Assembly: GCA_903813345.2 (NCBI GenBank)
Contig: CAIIXF020000010.1
Span: 31,462,425-31,526,424, forward strand
Reading direction: 5' to 3'
DNA from: Owenia fusiformis
Taxonomy: Eukaryota > Annelida > Polychaeta > Sabellida > Oweniidae
DNA length: 64,000 nucleotides
In this document: positions 12,801 to 24,800 of the stretch, piece by piece
Layout: each line of letters begins with the position of its first letter
Numbering within the stretch: the first letter of the stretch is position 1
The notes under the pieces: model-generated
What the model was told of the DNA's origin: nothing
Seen by the model: only the letters and a program-made list of their open reading frames with translations
Databases searched by the model: none
Program-made: the position numbers and the translations under genes

Positions 12801-15800
12801 AACAGGTTCTAGTATGAACTATTACAATATTATAATCCCTCGGTGTAGAGCATAGAAATTAAAAGAGTAACATGTACTTACTTTTGATTTACCAGTCTCA
12901 TAGTCATAGTAGTCAAATAATGACACTGCAACGTTATCACTCCTTTTCTTTGTATTCAGCATCTTAAAATATATTTAAAGATTAAAGCCCATGACTCAGT
13001 GTAATGTTGAATGACCACTTCTTGAAAGTGCTGCCTTCTAAAATTTGCTCGAGCATGAAATGTAAAGGGAGAGTTGCATTAAGGTGCAAATACCCCCATG
13101 GTCAAAATGAAATATATTACGTGTAAAATAAAGATTACTCTGTCATCATAAGGGCCTTTGGTTTCCATTAAATGATTAAAACTAACTAAAACTAAATGAT
13201 TTCACAATATGACACAAATGGTTTATCTCATCAAATGTGCAAATATGACGTTTGCATACTTTATATTAAAACGGCTATAGAAAACGCTCCAAAAACAACT
13301 TTCACACTTTGTACTTATTAAACGTCATACAACTTTGTAAATCTTACAAAGGGTGTCTACAAAACAAAGACCTAAGACTTAAGACCTACAAAACTAAGAC
13401 CCCCACGTTATAAAACTAAGACCCTGTTATAAAACTAAGACCCCCCATGTAATAAAACTAAGACCCTGTTATAAAACTAAGACCCCCCACGTTATAAAAC
13501 TAAGACCCTGTTATAAAAATAAGACCCCCCACGTTATAAAACTAAGACCCTGTTATAAAACTAAGACCCCCCACGTAATAAAACTAAGACCCTGTTATAA
13601 AACTAAGACCCCCCACGTTATAAAACTAAGACCCTGTTATAAAACTAAGACCCCCCACGTTAAAAAACTAAGACCCTGTTATAAAACTAAGACCCCCCAC
13701 GTTATAAAACTAAGACCCTGTTATAAAACTAAGACCCCCCACGTTATAAAACTAAGACCCTGTTATAAAACTAAGACCCCCACGTTATAAAACTAAGACC
13801 CTGTTATAAAACTAAGACCCCCCACGTTATAAAACTAAGACCCTGTTATAAAACTAAGACCCCCCACGTTATAAAACTAAGACCCTGTTATAAAACTAAG
13901 ACCCCCCACGTTATAAAACTAAGACCCTGTTATAAAACTAAGACCCCCCTCGTTATAAAACTAAGACCCTGTTATAAAACTAAGACCCCCCACGTTATAA
14001 AACTAAGACCCCCCACGTTATAAAACTAAGACCCCCCACGTTATAAAACTAAGACCCTGTTATAAAACTAAGAACCCCCACGTAATAAAACTAAGACCCT
14101 GTTATAAAACTAAGACCCCCACATTATAAAACTAAGACCCTGTTATAAAACTAAGACCCCCCACGTTATAAAACTAAGACCCCCCACGTTATAAAACTAA
14201 GACCCTGTTATAAGAATCAGTCACCGTGCCTTGCTCTGCTCGCCACAAGGTAGTCTTGCCTCTGGGCCTTGTGTTCCCTAGTAACATACAGATTCTACAA
14301 AAGATAGTCTTGCTTCTGGTCCTTGTGTTCCCTTCTAATATACAGATTCTCCCCACTAACATAAAGATTCTACAAAAGGTAGTCTTGCTTCTGGTCCTTG
14401 TGTTCCCTTCTAATATACAGATTCTCCCCACTAACATAAAGATTCTACAAAAGGTAGTCTTGCTTCTGGTCCTTGTGTTCCCTTCTAATATACAGATTCT
14501 CCCCACTAACATAAAGATTCTACACATGGTAGTCTTGCCTCTGGCCCTTGTTTACCCTAGTAACATACACATATGGTAGTCTTGCCACTGACCCTTGTTT
14601 TCCCTAGTAACATGGTGGTTCAAGATTTCAGACCCATCTTTCTCACATAGATTGCTGAACTTATTTTAGTTAAGAATTCCTAATAGAATTAAGAATTAAT
14701 AGCTGAAACTGTTCTGTTTGTCCTAGCAAACAATATCCCGATATGCATTTGAAATTCATTTTTGTCTATATGTGTTGACAGTCTGTGATGTCATCATCAA
14801 TCATCACAATGGGAATTAGGTAAATTCTATCTGTGACAGTGAGATTATCTATGATGTCACATAGTAGTTTGATTTCTAAGAAATGTGGCAGAGTTCTATC
14901 TATGACAGAGATGCTTTGTGATGTCATCATGAATTATCTCGTTTCCATTGTGATGATTGATGATGTCATCAGAGTACTTTGTGATGTCATCGTGAATTAC
15001 CTCATTTCTATTGTGATGATTGATGATGACATCACAGACTGTCAACAAATAGACAGAAGAAGTTGAACTACAAGTTGGAAAATTGTTTGCTAGGGCAAAA
15101 CAACTCAGTTTCAGCTAATAATTCTTAATTCTATTAGGAATTCTTAACTAACAATGGTTCAGCAATCTGTGCCAGAATGATGGGTCTTAAATCTTGAACT
15201 ACCATTAAACATCACTTCCAAAACAATACCAGCATAAAATGGAGTATCTCTTTTTATACTCAGCATAAAATGGGACATCACTTTTTATGCCAGCATGAAA
15301 TGGGATATCACTTTTTATGCCAGCATAAAATGGGACATCACTTTTTATGCCGGGCATAAAAAGTGATATCAAAAAATTACTTTTTTAAAAATCAACAAAT
15401 CCGGGTATTTGTTACAGTCCATTTTTATATAATCCGCTGTTGTATGTTACTGGGGAACACAAGGCCCAGAGGCCAGGAGGCAAGACTACCTTGTGGCGAG
15501 CAGAGCAAGGCAAGGTGACTGATTCTTATAGCAGGGTCTTAGTTTTATAACGTGGGAGGTCTTAGTTTTATAACAGGGTCTTAGTTTTATAACGTGGGGG
15601 GTCTTAGTTTTATAACAGGGTCTTAGTTTTATAACGTGGGGGGTCTTAGTTTTATAACAGGGTCTTAGTTTTATAACGTGGGGGGTCTTAGTTTTATAAC
15701 AGGGTCTTAGTTTTATAACGTGGGGGGGGTCTTAGTTTTATAACAGGGTCTTAGTTTTATAACGTGGGGGGGTCTTAGTTTTATAACAGGGTCTTAGTTT

Positions 15801-18800
15801 TATAACGTGGGGGGTCTTAGTTTTATAACAGGGTCTTAGTTTTATAACGTGGGGGGTCTTAGTTTTATAACAGGGTCTTAGTTTTATAACGTGGGGGGTC
15901 TTAGTTTTATAACAGGGTCTTAGTTTTATAACGTGGGGGGTCTTAGTTTTATAACAGGGTCTTAGTTTTATAACGTGGGGGGTCTTAGTTTTATAACAGG
16001 GTCTTAGTTTTATAACGTGGGGGGTCTTAGTTTTATAACAGGGTCTTAGTTTTATAACGTGGGGGGTCTTAGTTTTATAACAGGGTCTTAGTTTTATAAC
16101 GTGGGGGTCTTAGTTTTATAATGTGGGGGGTCTTAGTTTTATAACAGGGTCTTAGTTTTATTACGTGGGGGGTCTTAGTTTTATAACAGGGTCTTAGTTT
16201 TATAACGTGGGGGGTCTTAGTTTTATAACAGGGTCTTAGTTTTATAACGCGGGGGTCTTAGTTTTATAACGTGGGGGGTCTTAGTTTTATAACAGGGTCT
16301 TAGTTTTATTACATGGGGGGTCTTAGTTTTGTAGGTCTTAGGTCTTTGTTTTGTAGACACCTATTATCTTTCATTAAATAGTAACATATTTGAATAAGAT
16401 GGAGGGATGCGTAGGATGCAAATGGATTTTGACAGACACAAAACATACACCTGATTAAGCATCATCTACGCCTGTATACCTCATGATTGAATATTGACCT
16501 AATAAATGGCCCATTCATCAATACAGTTCTTGTTGAATATTAGTCAACGAGGCACCAGTGTACACATTAATATAATAATCTAACCAGCACATTCATTTTG
16601 AAATATTAGATGAACTGATATTTTTACGGGGAGGAGGTAATAGAATCTGCAGGAGGTCCTTTAAGGTAACAACGATTGAAAAGAATGGTTATTCTTGGGC
16701 TTAAATTATTTTCACACATTGCAAAATATTTCTACCATGTCACTTAAAAGATAAACGAAATGCTAGAAGAACCTATTTTTAATGAAACTTTTAGCAAGGG
16801 TCAAGTTGACACAGTATCAGTTTCAATCTGTAGAGTCACCTTTACAACCACATAAAGAATGACCTTGGGTGCAGTGATTGGTTATATAATGGACTGCAAT
16901 GAAAATCTGTGTTCGAATTCGCTGGAATCGGACACACCTTGCCGAGCTATGTGCGAATTTCATATTGAAATTGCATTTTAATATGTGCAAAATTAATTCC
17001 TCCAAAATTTGAAAGGGTATTTTATCTTTAGACATCCATGGAAAGACATACACCATTAAACAAAGCTATCTCCGGTCATGGATATAGTATATCGGTTCTA
17101 ATAGAGATCAATAATGTTTATCCAATGAATAAGCTTTGACAATAATCCCTCAATTTAGAAGTAAATCACATGTACCCACCTCCGAAAATCCTTTACCCGT
17201 TTCATAGTCATCGTACGCACGTGATTGCGGTGCAACGTCATCACTCCTTTTGTCCAGCAACTTAAAAAATATTTTTATATTAAATTGGCATTTTCAATAC
17301 ATGAATGCATGTATATGTATATCCAGTGAATGAACGTTGACAATAATCCCTCAATTTAGAAGTAAATCACATGTACCCACCTCCGAAAATCCTTTACCCG
17401 TTTCATAGTCATCGTATGCACGTGATTGCGGTGCAACGTCATCACTCCTTTTGTCCAGCAACTTAAAAAATATTTTTATATTAAATTGGCATTTTCAATA
17501 CATGAATGCATGTATATGTATATCCAGTGAATGAACGTTGACAATAATCCCTCAATTTAGAAGTAAATCACATGTACTCACCCCCGAAAATCCTTTACCC
17601 GTCACATAGTCACCGTAATCACGTGATTGTGGTGCAACGTCATCATTCTCTGCATTTAGCTGTAGGTTATCGTTTCCATACACCGTTGAGAGATATTCAG
17701 CAATTTCCTAAATCGCAGATGAGAACAAAAAATCAAGCGTATCACTTATGCAACAATAACTGAGATCTTGTCTTGTTTTCCCCAAGGATACAAACTTCAG
17801 AGTTCAGTGGAAGTTACCCTTTGAATTATCTTGACATTTGTCTCAGCTGTTCGATCGCATTTCAGCATTATCAAAAATTACACACTAAATTAAGCGAGAC
17901 AGTTGAACCTAACCGTTACTGTGCGTTATGTCATATACTACATCTGAGTTTTTGTAGGTTTTTATGCAATTCAGTATCACTTCACTGTCCTATAGGATGT
18001 TGTTGCAGACATTTACATTTGAAAATATCTTGAAACTAGAGCAGGTCTTTCTGAAATGATGAAAACATCAGTTTGCTCAAAGGTCCATGTGCAGTATGGC
18101 AAGTGATTTTAGACAGTCATATCTTTCACCATGAGTATTTTCTGGGTATAAATACAGTGATTTTTATCAAAACAATAATGTTTTCTTTAAAGTGAAGTCT
18201 CCATGATAGTAAAATATCTATCAAACTCTCTGAAAAATTATGGATTAGTACCAAACCTTGTCACTTTTTTTAAAATGTAAGGCTAATTTTTTAAAAAGAG
18301 GATCTTGTTTTTCTCAATTTAAATGTTTCTTCTGCATTATAGTAATAACTTCTGAAAGGAGGATAGGTATTGAGATGCATTAGGGTTAAAAACTCATGTT
18401 ATTTTCATTACTCAAACTCATGCTATCCATTGTTTTCAGCATGATTTTGGTCATTGAAGATTGATATCTTCAATACTAGACTTTCAATACCATTCTACTT
18501 TTGAAGATGTTTTAGACCCCTTGTTGAATACTGTTTTCATGCAATAAAAATCAGATAAAGAAGGTCCTTTTTTGAGCAAATAAGTTCAACATTTTTTGTA
18601 CCGCCATTTCCATTTTGTTCGACACAGAGAACTTACAATCATTTGCATATGTGAAACAAACTAATTTGAAGTAATTTACATTTTTTATAGGAATATGTTT
18701 TAATATCTTTGGATAAAAAGTTGATTTACTGGTCGGAATAGACTTGATGCGAGTAGACATAATCTTGATTTACGTCATTAAATATTCAAAATTCAGTCAA

Positions 18801-21800
18801 AGTGATGTCATATTTGAAATCTACATGTAAAAGTATATTTAGAAATATAGTTTCGAAAATTGTTTATCAACTTTGAAAATTAAATTGGACATATTTCAGT
18901 TACCTACTCGCAACTGCGTTATTGAATATGCGTTTTATTTAGCTGGATAAACACATATTAAATCTTTCCCAGTAAATAACCTCTATGTCTTGATTAATAA
19001 AAACTTCCGTATACAATATAGAAACACCTAATTAATGGTGTATATGAGCTTACATTGAATAATGACCGATTTTCAGCATCATCTTCAGCACTGTCTAATC
19101 CACGTTGGAAAAAACCAAGTCTCTTTGAGAAACGCGGTCGTTTCCACGAACGCCTCCCACGATTTGATTGCTTTGCATCGGCAACTAAATAAACATATTA
19201 GACATACGTCTTGATTATGATAAAACACATGAGGCAACTAATTATGACATTAGTTACTTGCAGAATTTCTCAAATGTTGACCTATCGAGTTCTGATATAA
19301 TCGTGGCGATCATGACATGAGTCAATGATTCAAATGTAAATTATACAAACAACCAAACAAAATATGACCAAATCTAATAAAAAATAGCATATTCCATATT
19401 TTACCTGATGAAAATGCAATCAAGATTACAGCGCAAAATCCAACGAGAACAATTTTTCTCCCGAGTACCATTTTAGCCTCTTAAAATTGAGATCAAAATA
19501 AAATCGGAGCAGGAGCAATCGCAGGTCTCTTTTAACGGTTTAGGACACAATTCGCATTTCCTCTCTGTATGTATGTTCCGTTTCCAATTCATTTCTTGTT
19601 CAAACAGCCATGCAAACAGCCATGAAAAAACGAGATAATGGTAACGTTTGAGTTAATGTCGTTGCTAGTAGCTATATCGGAAAGCCCACGTCAACAATTT
19701 TGGCAATTAACGAAGAAATTGTTTACTCAAGTTCCATAAACGAAACAATGCCCTTGAAAGTAACATTATTTATTTCGGAATGATCAGGACAAGTCGCAAT
19801 TTGTTCGCAAATAGAGTGAATAAACTGTTTTCCCGAAACACTTTTATTTAAGAATTGACCCAAGCCTTGTAAACTAAGAGTACGTGTATCGTTCGAACCC
19901 AGGACTCAAGACATCATCAAGTAAAATAAATAGTAAAATAAGCACCTGGATTGAAAACTACAATGAAACCTCATATAGGGTGACCCAAAAACAGAACCCT
20001 CTAAACGTGTAATAATTTCTAAAATACCTATCCTTAGATATCAAATGTGTTACACAAAATTGATAATTTGTGATATCATGTTTGATATTACAATGTGCTT
20101 TGAGAAAGTCTCATTCGATATTTTAATTGAAAAATGAAAAAAACGGCAATTGAAAAATCAGCTTACATCTATCTCGGGAGGTTTCTGGGAATGGGGGTAT
20201 GAGAACACCTAAACGCACTGTGTGTGATTGTGATTGAATATTGTTCAGAACGTGCAACTACACATAAAGATGACTTTAAGGTTGCTAGAAGACTCCCTCA
20301 TGAATGATCTTACCCCGTATACTCACAAAATGGGAAAGAGCTCGTGAAATCTGAATTAACATGCACATGGGAAGTGTTTACACATGTTTCGAGTTATTGA
20401 AGAAAATGTGATATGGGGGTTGTTCCGAATTTGAAGTCATTGCTGGAAAATATGATTTTTATACGTGAAATTATATCTATATACAGCACTAAAATAACAG
20501 TTCACAAGAAGTACATGCATGATTGTGTCCAGAAATGTTTGAAACCCTTACGGAAAATTCTGTCTGCATTTTGTCACCATTGCTCTTTCTTCCCTCATTC
20601 TAGTGCCATTTGGATGAATATATTTATGAATGTATTTCTAACTAAAATATATCAAAATTTGTTATAAATGCACAAACATTAAGATTATAAAAAAAATTAT
20701 TCAATACTTGAGTGAGCATGATATGCAAGGGTTACTAAGTTGACAGAGTAAATGATGGAATGAAAAGGCAATTTATCGTCTGCTAATACACATTTGCTAA
20801 CACCCCTCACTTTCATAGTCACAGTGATAGTGTAGTGACTAGTTGGTTTATGTTTGCGTTTAAATGTGTTTTGTGTTCCTTGTTACAGCAAGGGGGGCAG
20901 TAAAATAGACTAACATGTTTGCATGGCAAGTTTTGATCGAATATGTGAGACACTTTAACAAGGAGCTAAAAGAATGTGATGGGTTTCAACAAACGATGTG
21001 TAACCTTTTGGTTGACATGAAAATCTTTCATTTTCTTTTTTCAAAAGTGGGCACATTTTTAAAATGGCTAATAAACAACAAGATTATTGAATGTTATGTA
21101 ACAAATTTGGTCTCACATGGTCCTCCATAGTAGTATAGTAGTCTATGTACATGAAAAATGAAGCTGATTACATATGCATTAAAGAAATTATTCTATTTTT
21201 GAGGGTTCTGTTTTTTTGGTCATCCTGTATACGAACATCTCTCCTATCCGTTCGAAGGAGACATGTTTACTACATTTGTACTTTAGATTAGATTAAATTT
21301 AAGTAAGGATGTCCTAAGCCATCAGTCACTTTATGAATACTATGAAATATTCAGGAGAAATATGTAAATTAAGTTTTTTTGTTTCGTTATATTTCTACTG
21401 TTTCCTTATGTTTGATATTCAAAACGAGGCTAAACATGTTGTCAACTTATTCAAATGTGTTTTTGTGTAGATGTTTATTACCTTTGCTGCAGAGTATGAA
21501 AACTGAAATGTTCGACGGCTAATATCAGTTTCATGATATCAGATTATATTAATACCAGGAAAAGCTAAAATACATTTTATCAAAGTCTTTCTAAAATAAA
21601 TAAATTACATTTCAGTGATATTTTGTATGGCATATGGTGAAAACCGTTCTTTGCTTAAGTATCATGGAAGTTACATCATACTGGAAATGTGAACCAGCAT
21701 TTTTACAGTTTTCTTACATGCTCAGTTTTAGTCATCATTATTCTACCGTATTCTTTAGTAAATAATATTACACTTCACAATGCAAGGTGGTTTTTGTACC

Positions 21801-24800
21801 GCCATTTCCAGTTTGCTCTACACAAAGTATTCAACATCATTTGCATGTGTTGAACAAAATAATTTCATTAAATTTTCAAAATCGTTTTTTGGAATATATT
21901 TTAATATCATTGGATTAAAAGCTGATTTACTGGTCGGAATTCAATATGCGTTTTATTCCGCTGGATAAACGCATATTCAGTCCCTCCTAGTTAATAACCT
22001 CTTCCTCCTGATTAATAGAGACAGTCATACACAATATAGAAATATCTCATTAATGGTGTATGAGCTTACATTGAGTAATGACCGATTTTCAGCATCATCT
22101 ACAGCACTGTCTAATCCGCGTTTGGGTAAGGGAGGGAGCTTTGAGAAACGCGGTCGTTTCCATGAACGCCTCGAGCTCTTCCGATTCTTAGCATCGGCAA
22201 CTAAATAAACAAATTGGACATACGTTTTGATTATAATAAAACACATGAGGCAACTAGTTATGATTTTTTTACTTGAAGAAATTCTCAAATTATGACCTTT
22301 CGAAACCTGGTACAATTGTCGCGATCACGACATAAGTCAATGATTCAAATGTAAATTATACTATGGTAAAAGCAAACAAAACAAAATATGACTAAATTAA
22401 ATTAAATTAAAAAACACCACATTCCATATATTACCTGATGAAAATGCAATCAAGATTACAGCGCAAAATCCAATAAGAACAATTTTTCTCCCGAGTACCA
22501 TTTTAGCCTCTTAAAACTGAGATCAAAATTACATCGAAACAAAACCAATCGCAGCTTTCTTTTGAACGTTTTAGGCTGAGACTAGCACAGCTAATTTTAG
22601 GTATGTAAGTCTCAGATTTATTGTGCAATTGTCATATCCTCTCCGTGTGTATCTTCCGTTTCCATTTATTTCTTGTTGCAAACAATTTATACAAATAGCA
22701 ATGAAGAACACAGATCCGAAACTAAACGAGGACAATGCGAACGTTTGAGTTAATGTCGTTGCTAGTAGCTATACCGGAAGGCCTACGTCACAAATTTTGG
22801 CAATTAACTAAAAAATTGTTTACCCAGGTTTGATGTAAAGAACAGTGTCCCTGAGTAACATTTCATTTATTTATTTCGGAATGATCAGGACAAGTTACAA
22901 TTTGTTCACAAACACATTTAATAAATTGTGCTCTCTTCGAACACTCTTATCTAAGGCTATAACTCACGCGCTGTAAACTAAAAGCACAATCTCCCATCCG
23001 AACGCAGCGTTTTTTCATTCTTCCGATGCCTGGATCCATGCGTTCGGAAAATGAGAACACATGACTAGAAATGTTCTTGGAACTCTAAAAATGTCATCCA
23101 AGCACGTATTGAAGTAAAATAAGTACCTGGATTGAGAGCAACAGTGAAACCTGTATATACGAACCCCTCTCCGATCCAAAGACCTCAGTGTGAACACTTT
23201 CTCGTGTCCTAAATGTTTTCTCTTCTACTCAGTTCCATTTTTATAAAACCTGAAATTGTTGTCGACAGTGATCATTACATAAAGCATCATGTTTTTTTAC
23301 ATTTTCAATAACTGGATTAAGAGAAAAACAATGTTCAATTCAGTTCACCATATCGCTACCAATCCTTTGTTATCTCCTTTCGACTTGTACATGCATATAA
23401 AACCTTGGAACTCAAGCACAATGCATTGGGTTTCGGTGTTCAATTTCAAAATCACTTAAAAGGTACAAAATGACTTAAAATATATTTATATTTTCAAACA
23501 AACTTTTTACAAGGGCTCGTTACTATAAAACAATTCATCGATTTTTACTCAACTATAAAATTGGTCAAATTGGTCGGCTTATTGGTTTCATAAGTTTCAC
23601 TACAATCTAAAAAATGACCTTTAGTGGGTTGTTGATTAATGCAGTTCTATGAAATAGCGTCTTCTGATTGGGTGGAATTAGACACACCTTGCCTAGATAT
23701 GTGTGACCTTATAATATTTGTTGAATATAACAATTGATGTGTTGTCTTAGATATATGGTTCCAAGTGTGATATACCATTGGGAAGATCGTCCAAAGTTAC
23801 GTTGATTGCCTTGGCATAATATCAGATACCTGTCAATCTTGGGTACGATTTGTGTTTTGTATACCTTTATTTATAAGCCTAATGGATTCAAGATCAATTC
23901 AGAGACATTGGGCTGCTCTTTACAACATGTTTATGAAAAGGCAATTTGACCTGGAACGGTTAACTGCAGTATAATTAATGTATATTTATGTAATAAATGA
24001 ATTTTAATGTAAGTGACATCTTTTATATATTTAACTTATTGTAATTGCAATTTGCGTATGCGTTTCTCCAGTTCATATCGTACGTGTATCAAGTATAGGA
24101 GTGGACAGCTTTTATTTATAGATGGAATTATTACTATTTATCATATCAATCTATGCATTATTGTACTTGTAGATGAATTGTAGTTTTATTGTTGAATGTC
24201 ATATCTATATAAACACTGTTATTACCGATCTTTTAAGTCTAGTGTCTCATTAGCCGACATTGGCTGGTGGTTTTTTAGAATATGTATTTATTTGTACCAA
24301 ATGTAAACTATTTTAAAATAATAAAAATGTATATTCTAGGTCCGACGGATCTTGGAAGAAAAGGTTCATCGGTAAGGGTCAAAAGAGCTGTGATAGCACA
24401 CCAAAAGCATCTAGAGCATTCCTAAACCTCCCAACACCTAATATAATGTAAGTATTCAAACTCCTTCACACCGGGATGCCCTGACAACGTTAAAGTAAGA
24501 TAACGCTGTCACAAATAGCGGACGTAACCGTCGCCTCAACTCTTTAATCACTTCGTTATCATTTCATGGAACCTTATTATGTGCATGTATTAAGCTCTTG
24601 TGCTGATGTATTATATGAAATCCCAATTTTGATCAAATTGGGTCGTGAATCGTCTCAATATACCGCCTTCCATATATTCAATGACAACAGAAACTGAATT
24701 TCAAATAATTAACAGAGGAAGGATATGATAGAACGTATTTAACTATACAATGGGTAGAGACACTTTGATTGATCTTCCTCCAAAGGAATTTAATCTAAGT

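Larger units (their letters stand above)
13352..16361. mobile_element. 3.0 kb foldback element made of two satellite arms
   Basis: The ends are inverted repeats: GGTGTCTACAAAACAAAGAC at the left and its complement at the right (ending at 16361). Each arm then carries a long array of about 42-base units ('ttataaaactaagaccctg' alternating with 'ccccccacg'), left at 13388-14215 and right at 15533-16333 in opposite orientation. Inner matching blocks follow: 'gaatcagtcacc' / 'ggtgactgattc', 'ggttcaagattt' / 'aaatcttgaacta', and 'tagttaagaattcctaatag' / its complement. The centre lies near 14.86-14.9 kb, within 'gatgtcatca'-rich sequence. No transposase frame. A clear target duplication was not found. 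It lies between repeat exons R3 and R4 of the antisense gene. Confidence 0.85.
17130..17735. repeat. three tandem 201-bp units, each carrying a repeat exon
   Basis: The period is exactly 201 bases (for example 'ccgaaaatcctttacccgt' at 17182, 17383 and 17584). The first two units are nearly identical, including introns, and contain exons R3 and R2. The third contains R1, which has diverged and has a longer 5' part. This is direct evidence of exon amplification by unequal exchange. Confidence 0.9.
18585..21255. repeat. segmental duplication, copy A (partner 21788-23180)
   Basis: Matches copy B from 'tttgtaccgccatttcca' through the signal/cationic exons to 'tatacgaac.tctctcc'. Copy A carries about 200 bases near 18735-18930 that are missing in B, and the 1.25 kb TA-flanked element. 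Start codons lie 3030 bases apart. Exonic sequence is more conserved than flanking sequence, suggesting that both copies were under selection for some time. Confidence 0.85.

Noticed and set aside
14189-14579. Open frames over 110 codons on both strands with internal repeats
   Set aside because: They lie in the 77-bp tandem repeat of the foldback element, and both strands are open because the unit length and composition avoid stops. No splice or domain evidence.
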